Part shown: positions 1-5,918 of the stretch, in pieces | Layout of the letters: every line of letters starts with the position of its first letter | Numbering within the stretch: position 1 is the stretch's first letter | Source: Phosphoribacter sp035448065 | GTDB lineage: Bacteria > Actinomycetota > Actinomycetes > Actinomycetales > Dermatophilaceae | Reading direction: 5' to 3' | Length of the DNA stretch: 6,069 nt | NCBI GenBank assembly: GCA_035448065.1 | Contig: DAOTIG010000175.1 | Coordinates: 1-6,069 of the forward strand | Notes under the pieces: generated by a model | What the model was told of the DNA's origin: nothing | What the model saw: the letters and a program-made list of their open reading frames with translations, nothing else | Databases searched by the model: none | Position numbers and translations under genes: made by a program

Positions 1-195
1 GCCGAGGAGCTGGTGCACGGTCCGCGAGCCCAGGTCGGCGAGGAAGCCGACGAGCTTGGGCTGCAACGACACCGACGTGAAGGTGCCGACGAGCATGCCG
101 ATCGGCGCGCCCTCGACCATCGTCGCCACGACGACGACGCTCGTCGGCACCCGGGCCATGAGCGCGCGGTAGTCACCGGAGTCGGTCGTGGGCAT
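1..195 (-). CDS. Flavin reductase domain protein, N-terminal part (runs off the left edge)
   Basis: Only the first 65 codons are in the window. The translation starts MPTTDSGDYRALMARVPTSV, followed by a Val-rich strand (VVVVATMVEG), then GAPIGMLVGTFTSVSLQPKL and VGFLADLGSRTVHQLLG. This matches the start of the flavin reductase / HpaC-like FMN-binding split-barrel family: an F/Y-x-x-L-M-x-R-V-P-x-x-V opening, a G-x-P-x-G-M-x-V turn, the F-T-S-V-S-L-x-P-x-L signature, then G-F. Family members reduce FMN or FAD with NAD(P)H, often for a partner monooxygenase, or simply bind flavin. No partner is visible here. ATG at 195 is chosen because no ATG, GTG or TTG occurs in frame between it and the preceding gene; the upstream ribosome site is poor (only GGCCGCC adjacent). 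A large inverted repeat lies about 20-80 nt upstream. The family call is fairly secure; the substrate and exact role cannot be judged from this fragment. Confidence 0.8.
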   Translation of the reverse strand, partial: MPTTDSGDYRALMARVPTSVVVVATMVEGAPIGMLVGTFTSVSLQPKLVGFLADLGSRTVHQLLG

Positions 196-214
196 GGCGG
201 CCAGTATGCCGCGT

Positions 215-278
215 GCCCGCTCGGGTGGAGGTATCGCGCTGGGTCCTGGGCCTCGGGGAATACCTCCACCCGCTGGGC
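215..278 (-). terminator. Large inverted repeat between two genes, probable terminator
   Basis: CGGGTGGAGGTAT at 222-234 is followed, after a 25-nt loop, by its exact reverse complement at 260-272, giving 13 uninterrupted pairs. After a small internal loop (219-221 against 273-274) four more pairs form (215-218 with 275-278). The structure begins directly after the stop codon of the transglycosylase gene (279-281) and ends about 20 nt before the start of the flavin reductase gene, so on the minus transcript it is well placed as a terminator. No T-rich tract follows it in either direction, as is common for high-GC actinobacterial terminators. An operator or a 5'-leader element for the flavin reductase gene is the alternative. 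Confidence 0.55.
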
Positions 279-1385
279 TCAGGTCGACGTAGCCGTCGCC
301 TCGGCGGGTGTCGTCGTGGTCGTCGGGCGGAGGGTCGGTGCCGGGGTGCTCAGTGGTGCGGGCGCCGGGACTGGTGCGGGGGACGGCGCTGGTGTCGGGG
401 CCGGAGCCGGAGCCGGAGCCGGAGCCGCCGGCGGGCGGACCGGTGACGGTGCGGGCGCGGATGTCGTGGTCGGGCTCGACGTGGCGCCCGGCTTGGCGCT
501 CGGATCGGCGAGCTCGTGGTAGGCCTGGGCCGCCTCGAGCACCGAGCGCACATACGCCGGAGAACCGTTGTAGGACAACAGCGCTCGGCCCTGAGCCTCC
601 TCGCTGCTGAGCGAGCCGAAGCGGCAGAGATAGCTCCCCGCGGCCAGGGCGGCGTCGTAGACGTTCTGCGGGTCGGCTCGGCCGTCGCCGTTGCCGTCGC
701 GTCCGGCCCACGACCAGGTGGCGGGGAGGAACTGCATCGGGCCGACCGCCCGGTCGAAGGCCGGGTCGGCGTCGACGGCGCCCCCGTCGGTGTCGGCCAT
801 CACCGCAGTGCCTGCGAGCGAGCCGTCCAGGCGCGGCCCGTAGATCGCGCCACGGACCCGGCCGGTCGAGTCGACCCGCCCGCCGGCGGCATGTCCGGAC
901 TCGACCTGGCCGACCCCGGCGAGCAGCCACCAGGGGATCCCGCAGCCGCCCAGGCGGCCGGCGGCGCGCTGATAGGCCGCCATCGGGACGATCGGGATGC
1001 CGTAGCGGTTGTAGGAACCCGCGGGCCCGGAAACCGAGCTCAGCGGGATGTCGGTGGGCGATCCGCCCGCGGGAGACGTGGCGGCAGGGGCGGCGGTCGC
1101 CGGGCTCGCCCCCGGCACGGCGACGTCGGTGTCGGGCGCCGCACTCAGCTCGGGGTCAACGCGGTCGGTGGTCGGCGCAGCCTGGGGGGACTCCGCTGCA
1201 GCGGGGGTGGCCGACGCTGACGGCGACGAGGTCTCGCCGACGGCGCGAGCGCCGGCCGCGGTCAGCGAGCCGAAGGTCACCCCGGCGAGGACGACGACCG
1301 CGGCGACGTGGTGGCGAGGTGGGCGTGGACCGGGCTTGCCCAGGACGGAGCGGGCAGCGTGCAGGGTCCGGATGGGGGACAGCAT
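279..1385 (-). CDS. Secreted lytic transglycosylase (MltB/SLT_2-like) with Pro/Ala-rich C-terminal tail
   Basis: The 368-residue product would be exported and cleave the MurNAc-GlcNAc bond of peptidoglycan, forming 1,6-anhydro ends. Residues 1-26 are basic, 27-45 form a hydrophobic signal segment, and an A-R-A site ends near residue 48. A Ser/Ala/Pro-rich linker runs to about 120. The catalytic domain covers about 123-292: GIPWWLLAGVGQVESGH (149-165) carries the likely catalytic Glu162, AVGPMQFLPATW (213-224) is the typical MltB/SLT block, DGNGDGRADPQN (230-241) resembles an EF-hand Ca2+ loop and is followed by VYDAALAAGSYLC, and SYNGSPAYV (271-279) closes the fold. Cys148 and Cys254 could form a disulfide. 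Residues from about 298 to 368 are a Pro/Ala/Thr tail, which may span the wall. Start choice: ATG at 1385 keeps the signal peptide near the N terminus; a GTG at 1430 would add 15 residues. Neither has a well-spaced ribosome site. The family is secure; physiological substrate and partner are not known. Confidence 0.87.
   Translation of the reverse strand: MLSPIRTLHAARSVLGKPGPRPPRHHVAAVVVLAGVTFGSLTAAGARAVGETSSPSASATPAAAESPQAAPTTDRVDPELSAAPDTDVAVPGASPATAAPAATSPAGGSPTDIPLSSVSGPAGSYNRYGIPIVPMAAYQRAAGRLGGCGIPWWLLAGVGQVESGHAAGGRVDSTGRVRGAIYGPRLDGSLAGTAVMADTDGGAVDADPAFDRAVGPMQFLPATWSWAGRDGNGDGRADPQNVYDAALAAGSYLCRFGSLSSEEAQGRALLSYNGSPAYVRSVLEAAQAYHELADPSAKPGATSSPTTTSAPAPSPVRPPAAPAPAPAPAPTPAPSPAPVPAPAPLSTPAPTLRPTTTTTPAEATATST
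403..426. repeat. Four tandem GGAGCC hexamers inside the transglycosylase tail
   Basis: Four perfect head-to-tail copies of GGAGCC at 403-426, preceded by a near copy (GGGGCC at 397-402). On the coding (minus) strand they encode alternating Ala-Pro in the low-complexity tail, around residues 320-328. A change in copy number would stay in frame and only lengthen or shorten the tail by Ala-Pro pairs. Confidence 0.8.
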
Positions 1386-1444
1386 GACCTCAAGACAGCG
1401 AGACGATGGGGCTCCCCCGAGCCCTCCCACCCTACGAATGCCGC

Positions 1445-1484
1445 CGACGTCCGCGGATCAGCCGATCGGGTCAAGCGGACGACG
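1445..1484 (-). terminator. Possible weak hairpin terminator after the ligase-like gene
   Basis: CGTCCGC at 1448-1454 pairs with GCGGACG at 1475-1481 (7 bp). Past a mismatch two more pairs form (1445-1446 with 1483-1484). Inside, GATC at 1456-1459 can pair with GATC at 1464-1467 around a 4-nt loop. The structure starts about 9 nt after the stop codon of the ligase-like gene, the right place to end the transporter operon. The internal loop is asymmetric and there is no T tract, so stability is modest. In a GC-rich sequence a 7-bp stem could be chance. Confidence 0.3.
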
Positions 1485-1492
1485 GGCAGCCG

Positions 1493-2725
1493 TCAGTCCC
1501 AGGATCGCCGGTCCAGCAGCGGACTCGCGGGGCCGTCGACGCCCTCGAGCGCGTCGACGACCTCGACGGTCGAGCCGAAGCGCAGCCCGGACCTGATCCG
1601 TTGGCCGACGGTCGCGGCGAGCTCCTCGTGGTCGACTCCCTCGGCAGGCACCACCTGGCAGGTGAGCTCGTCCCGGTGGTCGACCCGGTCGACGATCAGC
1701 CGCCAGGCCGCCAGGCCGGGCGTCCCGTCGAGCGCTGCCGCCGCCTGACGCGGGTGCAGGAACATCCCGCGCACCTTGATCGCCGCACCGACTCGGCCCA
1801 GAACGCCGGCCAGCCGAGGCCGGCCGTCCGGACCGAGCTGCCACGCCGAGAGATCGCCGGTGCCGAAGCGCACCAGGGGATAGTCCGTGCGCAGCAGGGT
1901 GACGACGACCTGACCTTCGCCCTCGACGAGCGGCTCGCCGGTCGTCAGGTCGCAGACCTGCACGAGCAGCCCGTCGCCGGGCACCAGCCCGCCTCCCGGC
2001 TCGGTCTCGTAGCCGATCAGCCCGGCCTCCGCCGTGCCATAGGCCATCAGCACGGTCGGCACCCGCTCGCGCAGGGTCGCCCGCAACGAGTCCGGCAGCG
2101 GCTCGGCGGTCACCATCGCCATGGCCAGTCGCCACCGCTCCCACGGCAGTCCGAGCTCGGCGTAGCGGTCGATGACCGCCTTGAGATAGGACGGCAGGCC
2201 CGTGTATGCCGTGACGCCGAGGTCCGCGACGGCCCGCGCCTGCAGGTCCTGGTTGCCGATCCCACCGGGCAGCACCCGCGCGCCGACGGCGAGCGCACCC
2301 TCGTCGAACATCGCCCCGGCAGGGGAGAGGTGGTAGCCGAAGCAGTTGAGGACGAGGTCGTCCTGGCCCATCCCACAGGCTCGAAGCGCCGGTGCCCACC
2401 GCCACGGGTCGGCCCCGTCGAGCTGCGGCTCGTAGATCGGCCCAGGCGACTGGTAGACCCGGCGCAGCGATGCGCCCTCGGCGAGCAGGCCGCCGAAGGG
2501 CGGGTCGGCATGCTGGGCAGCCATCAGCTCGTCCTTGCTCAGCACCGGCAGCCGACCGAGCCCGGCGACCACGCCCTCCGGGGTCAGGTCACCCTGCCCG
2601 ATTCCCGCCGCCGCCAACCGAGCGGCCAACGGCGCGCATCCTCGCCCGGCCCGAAGCACGCTGGCGGACAACGCTGTTGCCAGCCCGGCGGCATACGAGT
2701 GGAGCGCACCTTCGAGCGCGGACAT
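1493..2725 (-). CDS. PaaK-like (phenylacetate-CoA ligase family) AMP-binding protein
   Basis: The 410-residue cytoplasmic protein belongs to the adenylate-forming superfamily, nearest to PaaK-type acyl-CoA ligases. Visible motifs: YQSPGPIYEP (91-100) where the Ser/Thr/Gly-rich ATP loop belongs; MAYGTAEAG (227-235), the A5 motif with Glu233; RFGTGDLS (286-293), the A7 motif with ribose-binding Asp291; and GRVGAAIKVRGMFLHP (310-325), the A8 hinge with Lys317. The protein ends in DRRSWD. The family reaction is carboxylic acid + ATP + CoA to acyl-CoA + AMP + PPi. Here the canonical S-S-G-T-T-G-K-P loop is replaced and no lysine lies after residue 317, so the usual C-terminal catalytic lysine is missing. 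Activity may therefore be altered or lost. It is the last gene of the Liv-type transporter operon, 57 nt after the ATPase gene, which suggests a role in activating or sensing the imported acid. ATG at 2725 is supported by AGGAGG 8 nt upstream. Family call firm, substrate unknown. Confidence 0.83.
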   Translation of the reverse strand: MSALEGALHSYAAGLATALSASVLRAGRGCAPLAARLAAAGIGQGDLTPEGVVAGLGRLPVLSKDELMAAQHADPPFGGLLAEGASLRRVYQSPGPIYEPQLDGADPWRWAPALRACGMGQDDLVLNCFGYHLSPAGAMFDEGALAVGARVLPGGIGNQDLQARAVADLGVTAYTGLPSYLKAVIDRYAELGLPWERWRLAMAMVTAEPLPDSLRATLRERVPTVLMAYGTAEAGLIGYETEPGGGLVPGDGLLVQVCDLTTGEPLVEGEGQVVVTLLRTDYPLVRFGTGDLSAWQLGPDGRPRLAGVLGRVGAAIKVRGMFLHPRQAAAALDGTPGLAAWRLIVDRVDHRDELTCQVVPAEGVDHEELAATVGQRIRSGLRFGSTVEVVDALEGVDGPASPLLDRRSWD

Positions 2726-2733
2726 GGGTCGGA

Positions 2734-2739
2734 CCTCCT
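2734..2739 (-). promoter_or_regulatory. Strong Shine-Dalgarno site of the ligase-like gene
   Basis: AGGAGG on the minus strand, 8 nt before the ATG at 2723-2725. It fixes the start of the PaaK-like gene. It is the best ribosome site in the window, as expected for a gene separated from its upstream neighbour by 57 nt and not translationally coupled to it. Confidence 0.8.
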
Positions 2740-2782
2740 CGTGCGGACAGTCGTCGGTGAGGGGCAGGCGGGCGGGGCGGGC

Positions 2783-3628
2783 TCAGAGCCAGCGCTTGCG
2801 TCGCTTGTAGTGCTTGACGTCTCGGAAGCTCTTGCGGCTGCCGGAGTCGCCGAGGCCGAGGTAGAACTCCTTGACGTCGGGGTTGTCGCGCAGCTCCTGC
2901 GCCGACCCCTCGAGGACGATCCGGCCCTGCTCCATGATGTAGCCGTGGTCGGCGACCTCAAGCGCGCGGCGGGCGTTCTGCTCGATGACCAGCACGGTGA
3001 GCCCGAGCTCGTCGTTGATCCGCTTGATGAAGGCGAAGATGTCCTTGACGAGCAAGGGGGCCAGGCCGAGCGAGGGCTCGTCGAGTATGAGCAGCCGCGG
3101 CTTGGCCATGAGCGCCCGGCCGATCGCGAGCATCTGCTGCTCGCCGCCGGAGAGATAGCCCGCGGTGCGGGCCCGCATGTCGCCGAGCTTGGGCAGCAGT
3201 CGATAGACCTCGTCGAGGTCGCCCGACCCGGCGCCGCCGCGGAAGTAGGCACCGGCGAGCAGGTTCTCCTCGACCGACAGGTGCTCGAAGACGTGCCGGC
3301 CCTCCATGCACAACGAGAGCCCGAGCTTGACCCGCTCGGCCGCGTCGAGGCGGGTGATGTCCCGCCCGTCGAAGAGCACCGCCCCGTCGGTGACCTCGCC
3401 GTGCTCGGTCGGAAGCAGCCCGGAGATCGCCTTGAGCGTCGTCGACTTGCCGGCCCCGTTGGAGCCGAGCAGGGCGACGATCTTCCCTTGCGGCACAGCC
3501 AGACTCAGCCCGCGCAGGACGAGGATGACGTCGTCGTAGATGACCTCGACGTTGTTGAGGGTGAGCAGCGCCCCGTCGGGGGTGGCCGGCGCACCGGCCA
3601 CCCCCTGGGCGCTCGTCGAGGTGCTCAC
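2783..3628 (-). CDS. livF: LivF-type ABC transporter ATP-binding protein
   Basis: One of the two cytoplasmic ATPases of a branched-chain-amino-acid-type (HAAT) importer, 281 residues. Walker A is GSNGAGKST (55-63), the ABC signature LSGGEQQ (159-165) and Walker B LLILDEP (179-185) with catalytic Glu184. The Q-loop region reads CMEGRHVF (107-114) and the switch position is Gln217 (VIEQNA), both usual in LivF rather than in most ABC ATPases. After the family core, a C-terminal extension of about 20 residues ends in a very basic run (KHYKRRKRWL, 272-281); I recall similar tails in LivF proteins of operons with PaaK-like ligases. The first about 20 residues are an unconserved Ser/Ala/Pro lead. 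The start is GTG at 3628, overlapping the stop of the binding-protein gene by 4 nt (GTGA), which implies translational coupling; the next methionine is inside the fold at residue 108. Its partner LivG lies outside the window. The symbol reflects family, not proven substrate. Confidence 0.92.
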   Translation of the reverse strand: MSTSTSAQGVAGAPATPDGALLTLNNVEVIYDDVILVLRGLSLAVPQGKIVALLGSNGAGKSTTLKAISGLLPTEHGEVTDGAVLFDGRDITRLDAAERVKLGLSLCMEGRHVFEHLSVEENLLAGAYFRGGAGSGDLDEVYRLLPKLGDMRARTAGYLSGGEQQMLAIGRALMAKPRLLILDEPSLGLAPLLVKDIFAFIKRINDELGLTVLVIEQNARRALEVADHGYIMEQGRIVLEGSAQELRDNPDVKEFYLGLGDSGSRKSFRDVKHYKRRKRWL

Positions 3629-4833
3629 GGGACCTGGTTGGCCGCGATCTCGACGAGCTTGCCACCCTTGACCTGGTAGATCCCGGACCCGGTCGAGCCG
3701 CGGTGGCTGTCGGCGCTGAACTTCACCTTGCCGGTGCCGACGACACCGCCGGTGTCGACCGCGTCCATCGTCTCGAGGGCCTTGCGGATCGACTCACCGG
3801 TGAGATTCTCGCCACTGGACAGGGCCTTCTCGATGCCCTTGGCCATGACGTCCATCGTGTACCAGCCCTGCGTGTAGTGCAGGTTCTTGTCGGCCAGCGA
3901 GGAGCCCTTGGACTTGAGGTAGTCGTCGATGACCTTGAGGCCGGCCTTGTCCGTGCCGGTCGGCGCGAAGGGCTGCACCATGATGTGGCCCTCGGCGACG
4001 TCCGCCCCGGCCGTCTTGATCATCAGCTCGTCAGCGCACCAGTTGAGGCAGACGATCTTCATCGGCAGGTTCTGCGCCTTGATGTCCTTGGCGACCTGGG
4101 CGGCCGGGCTCGAGACGTTCTGGATGACGATGTACTTCGCGCCCTGGGTCTGGGCCTGCGAGAGCAGGCCGACGAAGTTCGGCGTTTTGGGCATCGGGTA
4201 GGCCTTGTAGCCGAGCTGCAGGCCCTTGTCGGCGATGTACTTCTGGCCATCGGCGACCGGCGCCGTGCCGAAGGGGCTGTCGTTGTGGAAGACCGCGACC
4301 TCGGCCTTGCCGCCGGCGTCCTTGGCGATCCAGTTGAGCGCGACTCGCATCTGGTCCGAGTACGTCGGTGCGACGACGAAGTTGTATGCCGACTGCTTGG
4401 GGTCGGTGAGCACCTCGGCATACGAGGCGCTCATGAACGGCAGCTTGTCGGAGGCGACCTTGGTGCGCAGCGCCTCGGAGTCGCCGGTGCCCCAGCCCTG
4501 GATGACGACGGCACCATCGGCGACGTACTTCTTGTAGAGCTCCTCGGCCTTGGGCACCTGGTAGGCGTAGTCGTTGGACATCGCCTCGATCTTGCGGCCC
4601 TTGATGCCGCCCTTGCTGTTGATCCAGTCGATGTAGCCGAGCATGCCCTCGTTGTAGGGCTTGCCGACGTCTCCGGTGGCGCCGGTGAGGTCGGCGATGA
4701 TGCCGATCTTGATCGGGGCGGTGTCGCCACCGCCGCCACCGCCACCACCACCGGCGGCACCGCCGCCACAGGCGGTGAGGCCGAGCAGCAGCGATGCGCC
4801 AGCGGCAAGCAGGGTGCGCCTGGGGTGCTTCAT
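3625..4833 (-). CDS. Substrate-binding lipoprotein of a branched-chain-amino-acid-type ABC importer
   Basis: A LivK-like extracellular receptor (periplasmic-binding-protein type 1 fold), 402 residues, captures the solute and hands it to the LivHM permease. Residues 1-21 form a lipoprotein signal: K-H-P-R-R, a Leu-rich core, then lipobox LTAC with the lipidated Cys22. A flexible linker of 14 Gly/Ala follows (nine consecutive Gly at 28-36). The mature fold opens with IKIGIIADLTGATGDVG (41-57). The segment KYVADGAVVIQGWGTGDSEA (102-121) and HNDSPFG (183-189) are typical of this receptor family, and KFSADSHRG (371-379) lies near the C terminus. Cys262 and Cys266 (CLNWC) could pair in the oxidising exterior. 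It is not close to classic leucine/isoleucine receptors as I remember them, and the downstream ligase-like gene suggests a carboxylate ligand such as an aromatic acid; this is inference. The ATG at 4833 has GGAG 7 nt upstream. The stop overlaps the ATPase start by 4 nt. Confidence 0.92.
   Translation of the reverse strand: MKHPRRTLLAAGASLLLGLTACGGGAAGGGGGGGGGDTAPIKIGIIADLTGATGDVGKPYNEGMLGYIDWINSKGGIKGRKIEAMSNDYAYQVPKAEELYKKYVADGAVVIQGWGTGDSEALRTKVASDKLPFMSASYAEVLTDPKQSAYNFVVAPTYSDQMRVALNWIAKDAGGKAEVAVFHNDSPFGTAPVADGQKYIADKGLQLGYKAYPMPKTPNFVGLLSQAQTQGAKYIVIQNVSSPAAQVAKDIKAQNLPMKIVCLNWCADELMIKTAGADVAEGHIMVQPFAPTGTDKAGLKVIDDYLKSKGSSLADKNLHYTQGWYTMDVMAKGIEKALSSGENLTGESIRKALETMDAVDTGGVVGTGKVKFSADSHRGSTGSGIYQVKGGKLVEIAANQVP
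4726..4767. repeat. Gly/Ala codon tract after the lipid-anchored cysteine
   Basis: Fourteen consecutive Gly or Ala codons, with CCGCCA-like triplet repetition on the plus strand, directly follow the Cys22 codon (4768-4770) of the binding-protein gene. The tract encodes a flexible tether between the membrane anchor and the binding domain. The triplet repeat could vary in length by slippage without breaking the frame. Confidence 0.75.
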
Positions 4834-4840
4834 CTTCTTT

Positions 4841-4844
4841 CTCC
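4841..4844 (-). promoter_or_regulatory. Ribosome binding site of the substrate-binding protein gene
   Basis: GGAG on the minus strand, 7 nt before the ATG at 4831-4833, within a purine stretch GGAGAAAGAAG that leads straight to the start codon. It supports this start and fits the high expression usual for the receptor of an ABC importer. Confidence 0.7.
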
Positions 4845-4867
4845 AATCAGCGGTGGTGCGGTGGGGG

Positions 4868-5914
4868 CTAGTAGCGGAAGGGCCAGAACCGGATGTAGTC
4901 CTTCATCCGGCTCCAGATCCGGTTGAGGCCTCGTGGCTCGATGAGCAGGAAGGCGATGATCGCGATGCCGAAGACGGCGTTCTTGACCGCGGGCAGCTGC
5001 TCGTTGAAGGACGGGAACTGTTGCGAGAGAGCGCCGCCCAGCTCGGTGAGCAGCGGGGGGAGCAGCATCATGAAGATCGCGCCGTAGACCGACCCGGCGA
5101 TGCTGCCCAGGCCACCGACGATGATCATCGCGAGGTAGAGCACCGACACGTCGAGCGTGAACCGCTCCCACGTCACGGTCTCGGTGTAGTAGGCCGACAG
5201 CGCGCCGGCCAGCCCGACGAAGCCGCTGGACACGGCGAAGGCAGTGACCTTGGCCCGGGTGAGGTTGACACCGATCGCCTCGGCCGCGATGTCCTGGTCG
5301 CGCACGGCCATGAAAGACCGGCCCAGCGCGGTGCGGAAGAGGTTGCGGGCCATGAGCACCGACAGGAAGGTGATCGGCAGCAGCATCCAATACCACTGCA
5401 GCTCAAAGGTGCTGCGCTCGATGAAGGGTGCCCGGGGGACGTCGATGTAGCCCTTGTCCTCGGTGAGGAAACCCCACCGCTTGACGACGAAGAGGATGAT
5501 CTCCTGCGAGGCGAGCGTCGCGATCGCGAGATAGAGGCCCTTGAGTCGCAGCGCCGGCAGCCCGAAGAGCGCTCCGACGAGGGCGGTGACGACGACGGCG
5601 ACGGCGACGGCGAGCGGCGGCGGCAGACCGGCTCGAGTGGACAGGATCGCGGCGGTGTAGGCACCGACCGCGAGGAAGCCACCCTGGCCGAGCGAGATCT
5701 GGCCGGTGAAGCCGACGAGGATGTTGAGGCCGACCGCCCCGATGACGGCGATGAGGATGGTGTTGCCGATGCCCAACCAATAGGGCGTGAGGATCCACGG
5801 CGCCGCAATAAGCGCGACGACGACGAGGGCCAGCCGCGCCCACTCGGACGTGGTATGCCGCAGGCGCAGCTCAGCGCGATAGCTGCGGTGGTGGATGCCG
5901 GTTGCGGTCGCCAT
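4868..5914 (-). CDS. livM: LivM-type ABC transporter permease
   Basis: An integral membrane permease, 348 residues, normal for LivM; it pairs with LivH to form the channel of a branched-chain-amino-acid-type importer. After a basic cytoplasmic lead (1-25) hydrophobic segments are seen at about 27-45, 51-70, 79-98, 101-120, 126-145, 176-193, 224-245, 258-285 and 312-326. Family marks: GLNILVGFTGQISLGQGGF (62-80), the LivH/LivM signature; the ATPase-coupling loop GRSFMAVRDQDIAAEAIGV (198-216); and IIVGGLGSIAGSVYGAIF (264-281). It ends in a basic tail (RIWSRMKDYIRFWPFRY, 332-348). The ATG at 5914 lies 4 nt after the livH stop; GAGAGG inside the end of livH, about 9 nt upstream, can serve as ribosome site, so the two genes are probably coupled. 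The TAG stop is followed by a 34-nt gap to the receptor gene. Family firm, transported solute not determined. Confidence 0.93.
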   Translation of the reverse strand: MATATGIHHRSYRAELRLRHTTSEWARLALVVVALIAAPWILTPYWLGIGNTILIAVIGAVGLNILVGFTGQISLGQGGFLAVGAYTAAILSTRAGLPPPLAVAVAVVVTALVGALFGLPALRLKGLYLAIATLASQEIILFVVKRWGFLTEDKGYIDVPRAPFIERSTFELQWYWMLLPITFLSVLMARNLFRTALGRSFMAVRDQDIAAEAIGVNLTRAKVTAFAVSSGFVGLAGALSAYYTETVTWERFTLDVSVLYLAMIIVGGLGSIAGSVYGAIFMMLLPPLLTELGGALSQQFPSFNEQLPAVKNAVFGIAIIAFLLIEPRGLNRIWSRMKDYIRFWPFRY

Positions 5915-5918
5915 GGCC

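Noticed and set aside
403..426. GGAGCC tandem array as a CRISPR-like or minisatellite locus
   Set aside because: The units are 6 bp, contiguous and in frame as Ala-Pro codons, with no spacers.
13..522. A 169-codon plus-strand frame with an apparent Gly/Ala/Val repeat
   Set aside because: The repeat is the complement of the Pro/Ala tail codons of the transglycosylase, and the frame crosses the inverted repeat and the start of the flavin reductase gene.
1429..1474. Possible promoter for the transglycosylase gene: TTGACC (minus, 1474-1469) and TAGGGT (minus, 1434-1429)
   Set aside because: The two boxes are 34 nt apart, far from the usual 16-18, so they do not form a promoter together. TAGGGT alone fits TANNNT and would favour the ATG at 1385, but it is too weak to report as a feature.
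2726..2782. Search for a separate promoter or terminator in the 57-nt gap before the ligase-like gene
   Set aside because: Apart from the ribosome site I see only GC-rich sequence, with no convincing stem or -10/-35 pair, so the gene is treated as part of the operon.
1406..3679. A 757-codon open frame on the plus strand opposite the ligase, ATPase and part of the receptor
   Set aside because: It spans three real genes on the other strand, its product is Arg/Asp/Gly/Pro-rich with no recognisable domain, and it arises from the stop-poor antisense of GC-rich codons.
3703..4926. A 407-codon plus-strand frame opposite the receptor gene
   Set aside because: It is a shadow of the receptor frame, with no domain and no plausible ribosome site.
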